35,136 bases of DNA from contig CAMDQC010000041.1 in the NCBI GenBank assembly GCA_945905735.1, positions 1 through 35,136 on the forward strand, in the 5' to 3' direction. How positions within the stretch are numbered: the first letter of the stretch is position 1; each line of letters begins with the position of its first letter. The position numbers and the translations under genes are program-made. Positions 16,630-25,500 of this stretch are shown here, piece after piece. Origin of the DNA: Prosthecobacter debontii. Its GTDB lineage: Bacteria > Verrucomicrobiota > Verrucomicrobiia > Chthoniobacterales > Chthoniobacteraceae. Under the pieces are notes generated by a model, which was not told where the DNA came from, searched no databases, and worked only from the letters and a program-made list of their open reading frames with translations.

Positions 16630-18177
16630 ATGCACGGAATCCTCGCACTCTTCATCCGCGCCCTCCGCGAGCAAGTGCGAGGGGCCTCGTTTGCATGGAT
16701 GCGCGGCGGCATGGCGACCGTGGTGCTCATCACGCTCTTCTTCTACATGCAGTGGAGCTCCTTTGCCGGCGGCGCAGTCGGGATGGAGTTCTTTCAGCCC
16801 TTCGCCATCTACAACGCGATCATGATCGGCATCGCCGCGCTCAGCTATTTTGCCTCCGCCATCACCGAGGAAAAAGAGGAGCAAACTCTCGGCCTCCTCC
16901 GCATGACGGACCTCAGCGTGCTGGCGATCCTCTTTGGAAAAAGCACGAGCCGGATGCTGGGCGGGCTCGTCCTCCTCATCGTGCAATTCCCCTTCGCGCT
17001 GCTGGCCGTGACGCTCGGCGGCATGGCGTGGGAGCAAATCCTCATCGTCTATGCGCTCCTCTGCGCGTTCCTGTTCTTCGCCGCCAACGTCGGCCTCTTC
17101 GCCTCCGTGCTGGCAAAGAGCGGCGGCTACGCCGGGCTGCTCACGGCGATTTTCGGGAGCGTGTATCTGGGGAGCGGCGAACTCTTGGATGAGCTGTACC
17201 ACTGGCTGGAATACGACGTAGCATTTCCATGGGCGGCAAGTGTTTCGGAAGCGAGCATCGTGGTCAGTGCCCACTGTGGCCCGCAGGCTTTTTTTGAGGC
17301 GATCAGCATCGGCTGGGTCGGCGCACCGTGGAAGGAAACGGTCGTCACCTTCCTCGTCGCGGGCGTGGTGTTCTTCGCCCTCGCGTGGGCGAGCTTTGGA
17401 CGCTTCGCCCGCGACGAAGCTGTCGCCGGTCCCCGCCGGAAAACAGGCGGACGCCTCGCATGGCTGAAAGGCCGCGCCGGGCGTGCATGGCAAGACGGCA
17501 TCGCATGGAAAGACTTCCACTTCATCCACGGCGGCTGGCGGATATTTTGGCTCAAAGCCGTGCTCTACACGGGCTCCGCAGTCTGGCTCTATGTCGAAGA
17601 GTTCTCGGATGGGAGTTGGGAAAACCAGTATCGGAAGAACGCATTCATGGGATCGATCTTCGGCTTTTCCATCCTCTTCGGCCTCTGCGAACTCGCCGCC
17701 ATGTCCTCGCGCGCCTACCGCTTAGAGCAGCGCTTGCAGACGCTCGGTAGCATCTACCTCCTCCCGCAGGACCTCAAAAAACTCGCTCGCTCCAAGCGCC
17801 TCGCGTTGCTCCTCGCGCTGGTGCCTATCCTGTGCTTTTTCACCGTCTCGTTCCTGTGGCTGCTGCCCGACATGCTGGACAGCATGGACCACGGTGGTAA
17901 ATCGTTCTTCGCCGTGATGTATGTCATCTGGATCACCCCGCTCGAAATCATCTTCCACTACCGGCTCGTCGTCTGGTTTTCGCTCCGGCTGAGATGGGGC
18001 GGCCTCCCAGCCGCACTCGTCGTCAGCTTTTTCTCCCACCTCGTCACCCTCGGAATCCTCATCGGCGGCGCGCAAAGCGCGGCAGGCATCCCATTCATTC
18101 TCATCCTCTTCGTTATGAATGTCGTACTAAAAACCCGCATCACCCGACGCATCGAAGCTGGTGCGGCGGAGGGGTAG
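16630..18177 (+). CDS. ABC-2 type permease, second paralogue
   Basis: This 515-residue polytopic protein is parallel to the preceding one. It shares ALFIR(S/A)LRE at the N-terminus, SAITEEKE(D/E)xTLGLLRMT(N/D)LSxLAILFGK (about 77-105) and VTLGG at a matching position, and is otherwise strongly diverged. It also has about twelve membrane segments and a charged mid loop (DEAVAGPRRKTGGRLAWLKG). As the last gene of the operon, it is followed within five bases by a GACGAAT palindromic element that may act as a 3' border or transcription stop. The two permeases probably pair with the ATPase encoded at 14126. Confidence 0.88.
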   Translation: MHGILALFIRALREQVRGASFAWMRGGMATVVLITLFFYMQWSSFAGGAVGMEFFQPFAIYNAIMIGIAALSYFASAITEEKEEQTLGLLRMTDLSVLAILFGKSTSRMLGGLVLLIVQFPFALLAVTLGGMAWEQILIVYALLCAFLFFAANVGLFASVLAKSGGYAGLLTAIFGSVYLGSGELLDELYHWLEYDVAFPWAASVSEASIVVSAHCGPQAFFEAISIGWVGAPWKETVVTFLVAGVVFFALAWASFGRFARDEAVAGPRRKTGGRLAWLKGRAGRAWQDGIAWKDFHFIHGGWRIFWLKAVLYTGSAVWLYVEEFSDGSWENQYRKNAFMGSIFGFSILFGLCELAAMSSRAYRLEQRLQTLGSIYLLPQDLKKLARSKRLALLLALVPILCFFTVSFLWLLPDMLDSMDHGGKSFFAVMYVIWITPLEIIFHYRLVVWFSLRLRWGGLPAALVVSFFSHLVTLGILIGGAQSAAGIPFILILFVMNVVLKTRITRRIEAGAAEG

Positions 18178-18181
18178 GGGA

Positions 18182-18223
18182 AATGACGAATGACGAACTC
18201 GGCGAACTTCGTCATTCGTCATT
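18182..18223. repeat. GACGAAT palindromic element, copy 2
   Basis: The left arm AATGACGAATGACGAA (18182-18197) and the right arm at 18208-18223 are perfect 16-base reverse complements around the ten-base loop CTCGGCGAAC. The sequence matches copy 1 at 11245-11297 without its extra seven-base unit. It starts five bases after the stop of the ABC-2 operon. In RNA it would form a stable hairpin; with no T-run after it, it is more like a REP/BIME-type element than a classical terminator. Confidence 0.85.
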
Positions 18224-18259
18224 CCCATTCCCCCCGCTGCTCCGTAGGCTCCGCCCACC

Positions 18260-19141
18260 ATGAAAACATCTCGCCGAACATTTCTCACTACGTCCATGAC
18301 TGCTGCCGCTGCGCTGACTGCCCGGCTTTCCGCTGCCGATGAAGCTGCTGGGCTGAAAGGGCGCATCCATCACTCCGTCTGCAAATGGTGTTACCCGATG
18401 GTGCCGCTCGAAGACCTGTGCGTGGCGGGCAAGGCGATGGGGGTGACGAGTATTGACCTCGTGGAGCCGTCCGATTTCCCCACATTGAAAAAGCACGGGC
18501 TGACTTCTGCGATGACTTCCTTCCCCACCATCGCCGGGCCGAAGGGCGAGAAAATCGGCAGCATCCCGTACGGGTTTAATCGCCCCGAGCACCACGACCT
18601 GCTCATTAAAGCCTACGAGCCCTTCATCGCGGCGGTGGCAGATGCGGGGTTCACGAACCTCATTTGCTTTTCCGGCAATCGCAACGGGATGGACGACGAA
18701 ACCGGGCTAAAAAATTGCGCCGAAGGGCTCAAAAAACTGCTCCCCATCGCCGAGAAACGCGGGGTGACGCTGGTGATGGAACTGCTGAATAGTCGCGTGA
18801 ACCACCCGGATTATATGTGCGACCGTAGCGATTGGGGCATCGCACTTTGCAAAGCAATCGGGTCGGCGAACTTCAAGCTGCTCTTCGACATTTACCACAT
18901 GCAGATCATGGACGGAGACGTGATCGCGCGCATCCGCGCCGGGAAAGATTACTTCGCCCACTACCACACCGGCGGCGTGCCGGGCCGCAACGAAATTGAT
19001 GACACGCAAGAGCTGAACTACCCAGCAATCATGCGGGCCATCGTGGAGACGGGCTACAAGGGCCACGTTGCGCAAGAGTTCATCCCCAAGCGCGATCCGC
19101 TCGTGTCGCTGAAGCAAGCGGTGGGGATTTGTGACGTGTGA
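18260..19141 (+). CDS. Tat-exported TIM-barrel isomerase (hydroxypyruvate isomerase-like)
   Basis: This 293-residue protein has a twin-arginine signal SRRTFLTTSMTAAAALTARLSA (residues 4-25) with a cleavage-type end LSAAD, then an AP-endonuclease-2/xylose-isomerase-like TIM barrel. Putative metal or catalytic residues lie in VMELLN (Glu174), FDIYHMQ (Asp210, His213), AHYHTGGVPGRNEID (His236) and AQEFIP (Glu273). This matches hydroxypyruvate isomerase-like sugar isomerases. Export to the periplasm is unusual for classical Hyi but common for sugar-isomerase-like proteins of Planctomycetes and Verrucomicrobia. The actual substrate is unknown. Its stop overlaps the queG start (GTGA), suggesting co-transcription with no obvious functional link. 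Confidence 0.85.
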   Translation: MKTSRRTFLTTSMTAAAALTARLSAADEAAGLKGRIHHSVCKWCYPMVPLEDLCVAGKAMGVTSIDLVEPSDFPTLKKHGLTSAMTSFPTIAGPKGEKIGSIPYGFNRPEHHDLLIKAYEPFIAAVADAGFTNLICFSGNRNGMDDETGLKNCAEGLKKLLPIAEKRGVTLVMELLNSRVNHPDYMCDRSDWGIALCKAIGSANFKLLFDIYHMQIMDGDVIARIRAGKDYFAHYHTGGVPGRNEIDDTQELNYPAIMRAIVETGYKGHVAQEFIPKRDPLVSLKQAVGICDV

Positions 19142-20154
19142 CGGGGGCTGAGTTAAAATCCGCACTGCTCGCCGAGGCGCACGCGCTGGGCTTCGGCGAA
19201 TGCCGTATCGCTCCGGCGGGGGTGCCGCCGCACGCGGAGGCGTTTCGGGAGTGGCTGGCGGCGGGCGAGCATGGCGACATGGCTTGGCTGGAGCGCAATG
19301 TGGACCGGCGGACAAACCCGGACCTTGTGCTGCCAGGCGCGAAGTCCGTCATCGTGCTCGCTTTGAACTACTGGCAGCGCGGCGAGCCGTCGGGGATCGC
19401 GCGGTATGCGTGGGGCGATGATTACCACGACATCATTGACCCGAAGCTCGATGCGCTGGATGCGTGGCTGCAAACGCACGGCGGGCGACAGCGGCAGTAT
19501 GTGGATACCGGGCCGGTGCTGGAGCGGGATTTCGCGGCGCTCTCAGGGCTCGGCTGGCATGGCAAGAGCACGATGCTCATTCATGCGAAACTGGGGACGT
19601 GGTTCTTCTTGGCGGCGATTTTTACCACGCTGGAGCTGCCCGCCGACAAGCCTGCGCGGGACCATTGCGGGAGCTGCACGCGCTGCATGGTGGCGTGCCC
19701 GACGGGGGCGATCACCGCGCCGCAACATGTGGATGCGCGGCTGTGCATCAGCTACCTCACCATCGAAAACAAGGGCGCGATCCCGATAGAGTTGCGCGAG
19801 CAGATTGGGCACCGGATTTACGGGTGTGATGAGTGCCTCGATGCGTGCCCGTGGAACCGTTTCGCGCAGGAATCGCGGGAGGTGCGGTTCGCAGCGCGGG
19901 AGTTTGTGGGGATGCCGCTGAGGGACTTTCTCGCGCTAGACGATGAAGCGTTTCGCACGCTGTTCCGAGGGTCGCCGATCAAGCGAATCAAGCGCGCCCG
20001 TTTTCTGCGTAATGTGTGCGTGGCGCTCGGCAACGTGGGCACGGCGGAGGACTTGCCCGCTTTAGAAAAAGCCGCGCGCGACCCGGACCCGCTCATCGCC
20101 GAGCACGCAGCGTGGGGGAGGGCGCGGCTGCGAGACAGACTCTGTCTTTTATAA
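19138..20154 (+). CDS. queG: Epoxyqueuosine reductase QueG
   Basis: This 338-residue enzyme catalyses the last step of queuosine synthesis in tRNA, reducing epoxyqueuosine with cobalamin and two [4Fe-4S] clusters. Visible features are PVLERDFAALSGLGWHGKSTMLIH (about 126-149, with the proposed acid Asp131), the ferredoxin-type clusters CGSCTRCMVACP (177-188) and YGCDECLDACPWN (about 228-240), and a C-terminal HEAT-like stretch (LRNVCVALGNVGTAEDLPALEKAARDPDPLI). The start is GTG 19138, which overlaps the preceding stop by four bases. No other queuosine genes are visible here. Confidence 0.93.
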   Translation: MTGAELKSALLAEAHALGFGECRIAPAGVPPHAEAFREWLAAGEHGDMAWLERNVDRRTNPDLVLPGAKSVIVLALNYWQRGEPSGIARYAWGDDYHDIIDPKLDALDAWLQTHGGRQRQYVDTGPVLERDFAALSGLGWHGKSTMLIHAKLGTWFFLAAIFTTLELPADKPARDHCGSCTRCMVACPTGAITAPQHVDARLCISYLTIENKGAIPIELREQIGHRIYGCDECLDACPWNRFAQESREVRFAAREFVGMPLRDFLALDDEAFRTLFRGSPIKRIKRARFLRNVCVALGNVGTAEDLPALEKAARDPDPLIAEHAAWGRARLRDRLCLL

Positions 20155-20206
20155 AGGCCACAACGAGCAGTACCTGTTGGCACCGTGCGTGCTTTTCTCA
20201 GGTCGT

Positions 20207-21424
20207 ATGCTCTCATTTGCTTACCAAGCTCGCGACCAAGCCGGGAAAACGATCTCCGGCGTCCAAGAAGGTCTTAACGAAGAAAACGCGATCAACGCGC
20301 TGATGACGCGCGGCTTGATGGTTCTTACCATCCAGCAGAAGTCATCGGGGAAGATCGATCGCGGCCCGATCAAAGTGAGCGAGACGGACTTGGTGTTGTT
20401 CACCCGACAGCTTGCGACGATGGTCGATGCGGGCCTGCCGCTCGTAAGCGGGTTGACGGCGCTCTTTGAGCAGGCGGACCCACGCAAGCAGGCGGGACTC
20501 CGCCGGGTCATCGGGGAGGTGACCGCGCAGGTGCAGGATGGCGCGACGTTTTACGAGGCGATCATGAAGCATCCGACCGTGTTCAAGCGGCTTTACACCT
20601 CGATGGTAAAGGCGGGCGAATCTGGAGGTATGCTGGCCGAAGTGCTCGACCGACTGGCCGGGTTCCTTGAGTCGTCGGCACGGCTGACGAAGAAGGTGAA
20701 GTCGGCACTCACCTATCCGGTCATCGTTATTTGTATCGCGTTTGCGATTACTGCATTCCTCGTGATCAAAGTGGTGCCGGTGTTCGGGGGAATCTTTGCA
20801 GACTTTGGTGGCGAGCTCCCTGCGCCGACGCAGTTTCTCATCGATGTGTCGGATTTTATCCGGGCGTATTGGTATATCATCGTCGGCGTGATGGTCGGGA
20901 CTTTTTACGGCGTCCGGGCATGGGTGAACAGCCCGACTGGCGCAGATACTTGGGACCGCTGGAAGCTGAAGCTGCCAATCTTTGGCCCGCTTATTCACAA
21001 GATTTGTATGACGCGCTTTGCCCGCACGTTTGCTCAGCTCATCCGTTCCGGCGTCCCGATTCTGGAGGTCATGCAGATCGTCGGTGATACCTCCGGCAAC
21101 AGCGTGGTGACCAAGGCCCTTGTCGGCGTCTCCGTGGATGTGGAAAAAGGCGAGCCGTTGACAGCCGCGCTGAGCCGTCAGGCGATTTTCCCGCCGATGA
21201 TGCTCCGCATGGTCTCCGCTGGTGAGGCCACGGGTAAGATCGACGCGATGCTGGAGAAAATGGCGGACTTTTGGGACGAGGAAATCGAGGCGACGCTCTC
21301 GGCGCTCACTTCTCTCATGGAGCCGTTCTTGATCGTTTTCCTCGGCGTGATTGTCGGCGGCATCGTCATCGCGATGTTCCTGCCGATCTTCAAGCTGAAC
21401 GACGTCGTCTCATCGGGAAAGTAA
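20207..21424 (+). CDS. pilC: Type II secretion / type IV pilus inner-membrane protein PilC/GspF
   Basis: This 405-residue protein has the two T2SSF domains typical of GspF/PilC: LVLFTRQLATMVDAGLPLVSGL (about 62-83) and MTRFARTFAQLIRSGVPILEVM (about 268-289). Membrane segments lie at about 170-192, 222-240 and 374-396. It is the inner-membrane platform on which the assembly ATPase drives pilin or pseudopilin movement. ATG 20207 yields the usual N-terminus MLSFAYQARDQAGK; an upstream TTG would add ten residues. No pilB, pilT or pilin gene is adjacent. Its 3' end overlaps the convergent gene by 15 bases. Confidence 0.88.
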   Translation: MLSFAYQARDQAGKTISGVQEGLNEENAINALMTRGLMVLTIQQKSSGKIDRGPIKVSETDLVLFTRQLATMVDAGLPLVSGLTALFEQADPRKQAGLRRVIGEVTAQVQDGATFYEAIMKHPTVFKRLYTSMVKAGESGGMLAEVLDRLAGFLESSARLTKKVKSALTYPVIVICIAFAITAFLVIKVVPVFGGIFADFGGELPAPTQFLIDVSDFIRAYWYIIVGVMVGTFYGVRAWVNSPTGADTWDRWKLKLPIFGPLIHKICMTRFARTFAQLIRSGVPILEVMQIVGDTSGNSVVTKALVGVSVDVEKGEPLTAALSRQAIFPPMMLRMVSAGEATGKIDAMLEKMADFWDEEIEATLSALTSLMEPFLIVFLGVIVGGIVIAMFLPIFKLNDVVSSGK

Positions 21425-21961
21425 GCCGCCCACACAAAGAAGCACCCCATAGGCGAGCCCTGCGAAAGCTGTGGCTCGCCAACGCTTTTCCGAGGAGGTC
21501 ACCCACGAAATCTGGTCCCGGAGCGTGTAAGGCATCCCCACCCAAAACATCCCCGCGATGAGCCACACATAAGTCAACACCACGAGCAGAAGCCGTAGTT
21601 GCTCCTCCCGCATGAAGGCTGATTCCAACAGAGGTTCCGCAGCCATGAGCATCAGCCCGCCCAGCGCGCGCACGGCGAGAAATTCCTGCATGAATAGAAT
21701 CGCCAAGATCGCGGAAACGGGCGTCAAATACTGCACCAGACTGCGCCATTTATCGAACTCGCCGAGGTCGCTCACTTCCACGAGCCAGAAAAACCACGCA
21801 GCCAAAACTAAAGTGAGAATTACGCCGGAAGGCTTATGTCGGGGAAAGTTGCGAAGCCAACCCTTCACCGTGCCACCCTGGAGCATCGCGAAAAGATGCG
21901 AGGCGATGAGCAGCAGGCCGACCAGCAGCATCACGGATTTGAGCGTAAAGGAATAGATCAT
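21410..21961 (-). CDS. Small multi-span membrane protein of unknown function
   Basis: This 183-residue protein has five or six hydrophobic helices (about 8-27, 44-63, 79-97, 99-115, 122-143, 163-181) and short polar loops. No conserved catalytic motif is recognised. The segment FFWLVEVSDLGEFDKWRS between helices two and three is its longest polar region. ATG 21961 is preferred to a start 52 codons upstream, since those codons are not hydrophobic or protein-like. It is convergent with pilC, sharing 15 bases, and divergent from the gene at 22064. Function not known. Confidence 0.65.
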   Translation of the reverse strand: MIYSFTLKSVMLLVGLLLIASHLFAMLQGGTVKGWLRNFPRHKPSGVILTLVLAAWFFWLVEVSDLGEFDKWRSLVQYLTPVSAILAILFMQEFLAVRALGGLMLMAAEPLLESAFMREEQLRLLLVVLTYVWLIAGMFWVGMPYTLRDQISWVTSSEKRWRATAFAGLAYGVLLCVGGLLSR

Positions 21962-22063
21962 GAAAAAGGGGCGACATGCAACTTCCCCGGCCCCACTTGC
22001 GCAAGCACAACATTGCGCGAGCTTGCCAGCCGAGAGCGCCCGCATATGGTCCGCGCCCGCACG

Positions 22064-22564
22064 ATGTATAAAATGAACGAAATTTTCGCCAAGATGCCGG
22101 CAACCGTTGCCGCACAACTATTCGCCCACCTCGCAGAGAAGGAGCCCAATCTCCTCAAAGCCACGGTGACAACCCTTTGCGAGCAACACAAAATCCGCCC
22201 GGTCTTCTTCGAACGAAAGCCCCGCACCGAGCGCTACGCTTGGATTCGCGATGGGCTGGGCCGGAGTCGCAACGCCAACGTCGCAGCGCACATCCTGCAA
22301 ATCTGGCTCGTAGGCGCGCACAGCAAGTTGCTCTGCGATTTCCTCGACGGCCTCGGCATCTCCCACGACGAACACGGCACCATCGAGGAACTTCCTGCGG
22401 CGCCCGAGAAGGCGAAGATCGCCGAAGTCATCACCGACCTCGTTACCAAACACGACCCCGGCGTTGTGGCCGTGTATCTCCACGCATTTCAGGCAACCGA
22501 TGAAAATGGATGGAGCACTCTGGAAGAGCTTCTCGGCGAAGATGATCGGCTGAAGCTTGGTTAG
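22064..22564 (+). CDS. Small soluble protein of unknown function
   Basis: This 166-residue, mostly helical protein has segments such as AAQLFAHLAEKEPNLLKATVTTLCEQHKIRPVFFERK and NVAAHILQIWLVGAHSKLLCDFLDGLGISHDEHGTIEELP, giving an alpha-helical, weakly acidic chain. No known motif is recognised. ATG 22064 or ATG 22073 could be the start; the open frame begins further upstream but those codons lie in the divergent gene's region. No Shine-Dalgarno sequence is seen. It ends 13 bases before the convergent alpha-2-macroglobulin gene. Function not known. Confidence 0.65.
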   Translation: MYKMNEIFAKMPATVAAQLFAHLAEKEPNLLKATVTTLCEQHKIRPVFFERKPRTERYAWIRDGLGRSRNANVAAHILQIWLVGAHSKLLCDFLDGLGISHDEHGTIEELPAAPEKAKIAEVITDLVTKHDPGVVAVYLHAFQATDENGWSTLEELLGEDDRLKLG

Positions 22565-22579
22565 AACCCCGAAGGGTTC
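22564..22579. terminator. Short hairpin between convergent genes
   Basis: GAACCC (22564-22569), loop CGAA, GGGTTC (22574-22579) form a perfect six-base-pair stem with a stable tetraloop. It covers the last base of the rightward gene's stop codon and the stop region of the leftward alpha-2-macroglobulin gene. There is no real T-run on either side, so termination activity is uncertain. Confidence 0.3.
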
Positions 22580-25500
22580 AAAAGCCGGTCGCCTTCACCA
22601 CCGCAGAGTCGCCGAGGCCGAAGTGGGCGGGCTCGTACATTTCCTCCACCTTCGTCGGCGGGGCGGTGGCGGTGCCGGCGGCGCGGACTCTCGCGACGTA
22701 GCGCATCTGGTATTTCCCGCTGCTCCAAGTGTTCGTGAAATAGAGCACGCGGTCGGCGCGGATTTCGCGGTGGCTCCACCATGCGTTCGCGAGCTGGTCG
22801 CCTTGCGCGGCGGCGGTGCGAAACTCGGGGTTCACGGCCTCGAACGTCGCGGGGAGTGGGTCATCAATGACGACGTAGCGGCTGGCTTTGGGCACGGTGA
22901 TGTCAATGGTCACGAGCACGCGGTCGCCGACGCGCGGCTCGCCGATTGGGGCGAGCGTGGCGTCGTCGTTGATGCGCTGGTAGGTGCGCTCGATGGAATA
23001 GCCACGATCTTGCCGCTGGGTGACGAGCGTCTTCGGGCGGGAGGAAATCGTGACTTGGGTGAAGATGAGCCCTTTCCCCGAAAGCTGGAGCGGCGTCTTG
23101 CCGGCGAGGGGCATCTCCTTTTCAAAGAAGCCGCCCTTTGCGGGCAGCGTGAAGGGCGTGTTCGCCGCGCCATACGCGAAGGTGGCGGCGGTTTCTTTGC
23201 GGCCTGCCTCGGTCTTGCGCACGTATTCGGCGAAGCCCATGAGCGCCCACACATTGCTCTGCGTGCTGCCCCAGTGCCCGCGCTGGCGCAGGCTCAAGAG
23301 GGTGTCGGCGAGTTCGTCGCTGGCGGCGGATTTGCCGCTCAGCTTCGTCCAAGCGAGGAGCCGGATGCCCTGTGCGCGGGCGGTGCTGCCGAACCAATAG
23401 TCGGCCTCCACAGCCTTATCCTGCATCCGCATGAGCGAGTCGGCGGTCTTCTGCGGGCCTTTGCTTTCAAGGATCGCGAGGGCGAGTATAGCGCGGCTCT
23501 CTTGCGTGAGCAGGTCGCGTTTTTTGCTCAGGATTTCGTGGTACGCGGGCTCCGCGCGGCCCATGAGCGCGAGGGTGTAAGCGGCGAAGACGCGCTCGGA
23601 GAGCTGCCATTTATCCGCCGAGTCCGCCGCGCCACGTAGCGTCTTGCTGAGGTAGTCGCCGAGCTTTTTCACATCGGGCTCAGGCACGGAAAATCCCGCA
23701 CGCTGCGCCATCACGAGCCCCATGCCGCCGTAAGCGCTGGCCCATTGCTCGCTCCGGTTGCCGGGCCAGTAGCCGAGCCCGCCGTCACCATTCTGCATGG
23801 AAAGGATGCGCGCAATCGCCTTGTCCACGAGGTCGGTGATTTGCTCCTCGGTGCGGCCCATGCCGGGGAGCATCGGGCGAAATTCGCGCAGGGAAATCCA
23901 CGGCAACATGCCGGAGGTCGTCTGCTCGATGCAGCCGTACGGATAGTGCAGCAGCTCGTGGACGCCCTCGCTCAACTCAAAGATGCGCGAATTGGAAAAC
24001 CGCACGCGCACCGTGCCCGCGCCTTCGAGCAAGGCAGGGTCGGCGTTGGCGAGCAGGTTTCCTTCGCCTCGGCCTACGAGCACTTCGCCGAGCAAGGGCG
24101 TCGGCCACGTCACGTTCAGCTTCGATTCCGTGGCGTCGCGGAAAGCGCCCGCCGGGCTGGTGAAGTTCACCGTCCATATCCATTTCGCCTCGCCGGGCTC
24201 CACAAACTCCACGGGAAAATCCACGGCCAGCGATCCGCCCGCCGGGAGCTTCACCGTGCGCTGGTTCTCCGCAGCTTTCGTGTGTTCGTCGAAGAGCACG
24301 GCGACTTTCGCCTCGCCGTCTTCGGCGGTCGTATTGTGCAGCACGGCGCGGACCGTCATTGCGTCGCCGACGTTGGCGAAGCGCGGTGTGGACGGCTCGA
24401 TCATCACGGGCTTGTTGATCTCAAACGCGCTTTCTCCGCTGCCAAACTGATCGCGCAATGTCTGCGCCACGGCCATGAGCCGGTAGCGCGTGAGGCCGTC
24501 GGGCGCTTTGAAGGTCGTCGCGATATTTCCATCAGCATCCGTTTTCAGCGTGCCGTTCCAATACGCGGTGCCGAGGAAGTTCCGCCGCACATCGGCCTCG
24601 CCGCCTTTCAGCCCGCCTTTTGCCGCGCCGACGAGGTAGCCTTTGTTTTCAAACAGCGCGCCTTCCGGGTCGTCGGTGAGCATGTGCGAGAGCGAGATGC
24701 CAGTCGTCACGTCGAGCCGCAGCATTTGCAGAAAATACGCCAGCACGTCCGGCGTCTGGAAGCCCATGAGGCTCAGCACGCCTTCATCCGACGCCCATAG
24801 CGTGACCTCCGCGTTGCGCACGGGCTTGCCGTCGTTGTCGCGCACTTCGCACACGACGGAGACTTCATCGCCGGGACGATACGCGGGTTTGCCGGGGCGC
24901 AAGTTCACGTAAAGTTTCGCGTCGGGCCTCGCGATGGCGAGCTGCGTGTAGCCTGCGCGAAACTCGGGCGATTTGTATTTGCGCGGGCTGTCCTGCGCGC
25001 CGCGAACGATGATGACGGAGACGAAGACATTTGGCGCGTCGCCTTCCTCCACGGGGATGCGGATGCTCGGCGCATTGCCCTCCAACGTGGTGACGAAATG
25101 CCGCTTCACATTCTCGCGCTCGACCGTAACGAGCGCGCTGCCGCTGATGGGCGTCTTGATCAAAATCACCGCTTCCTGGCCGGGCCGATACTCCTTTTTA
25201 TCCGGCACCAGCTCGACCTGCGACTTGTTGCGGTAGTTCCAGGTGAGCGCGTCTTTTCCCCACACATGCACCGCTGTCGTGGTGATGACATTGCGGCCCG
25301 TCGCATCCGTGGCGACGGCGGAGAGCAAGTAAAGACCGGGCTTCGCGACGGTGAAGGTCGTGTCTTTCTTCGCATCGGCGGCGAGCACCCAGTCGCCCGC
25401 TTTCTCCACGAGCGGCTGTGTGCGCAACGTGGCTTGGCCGACGAACTGCATCACCGGCTCGCTGCGGAAGTTCTCCGCTTCATCGGCATCCTGCACGCGG

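Noticed and set aside
15547-17529. A 660-codon leftward open frame across both ABC-2 permease genes
   Set aside because: It is antisense to clear permease genes with real motifs; its His/Arg/Asp/Glu-rich translation is typical of a shadow frame in GC-rich DNA.
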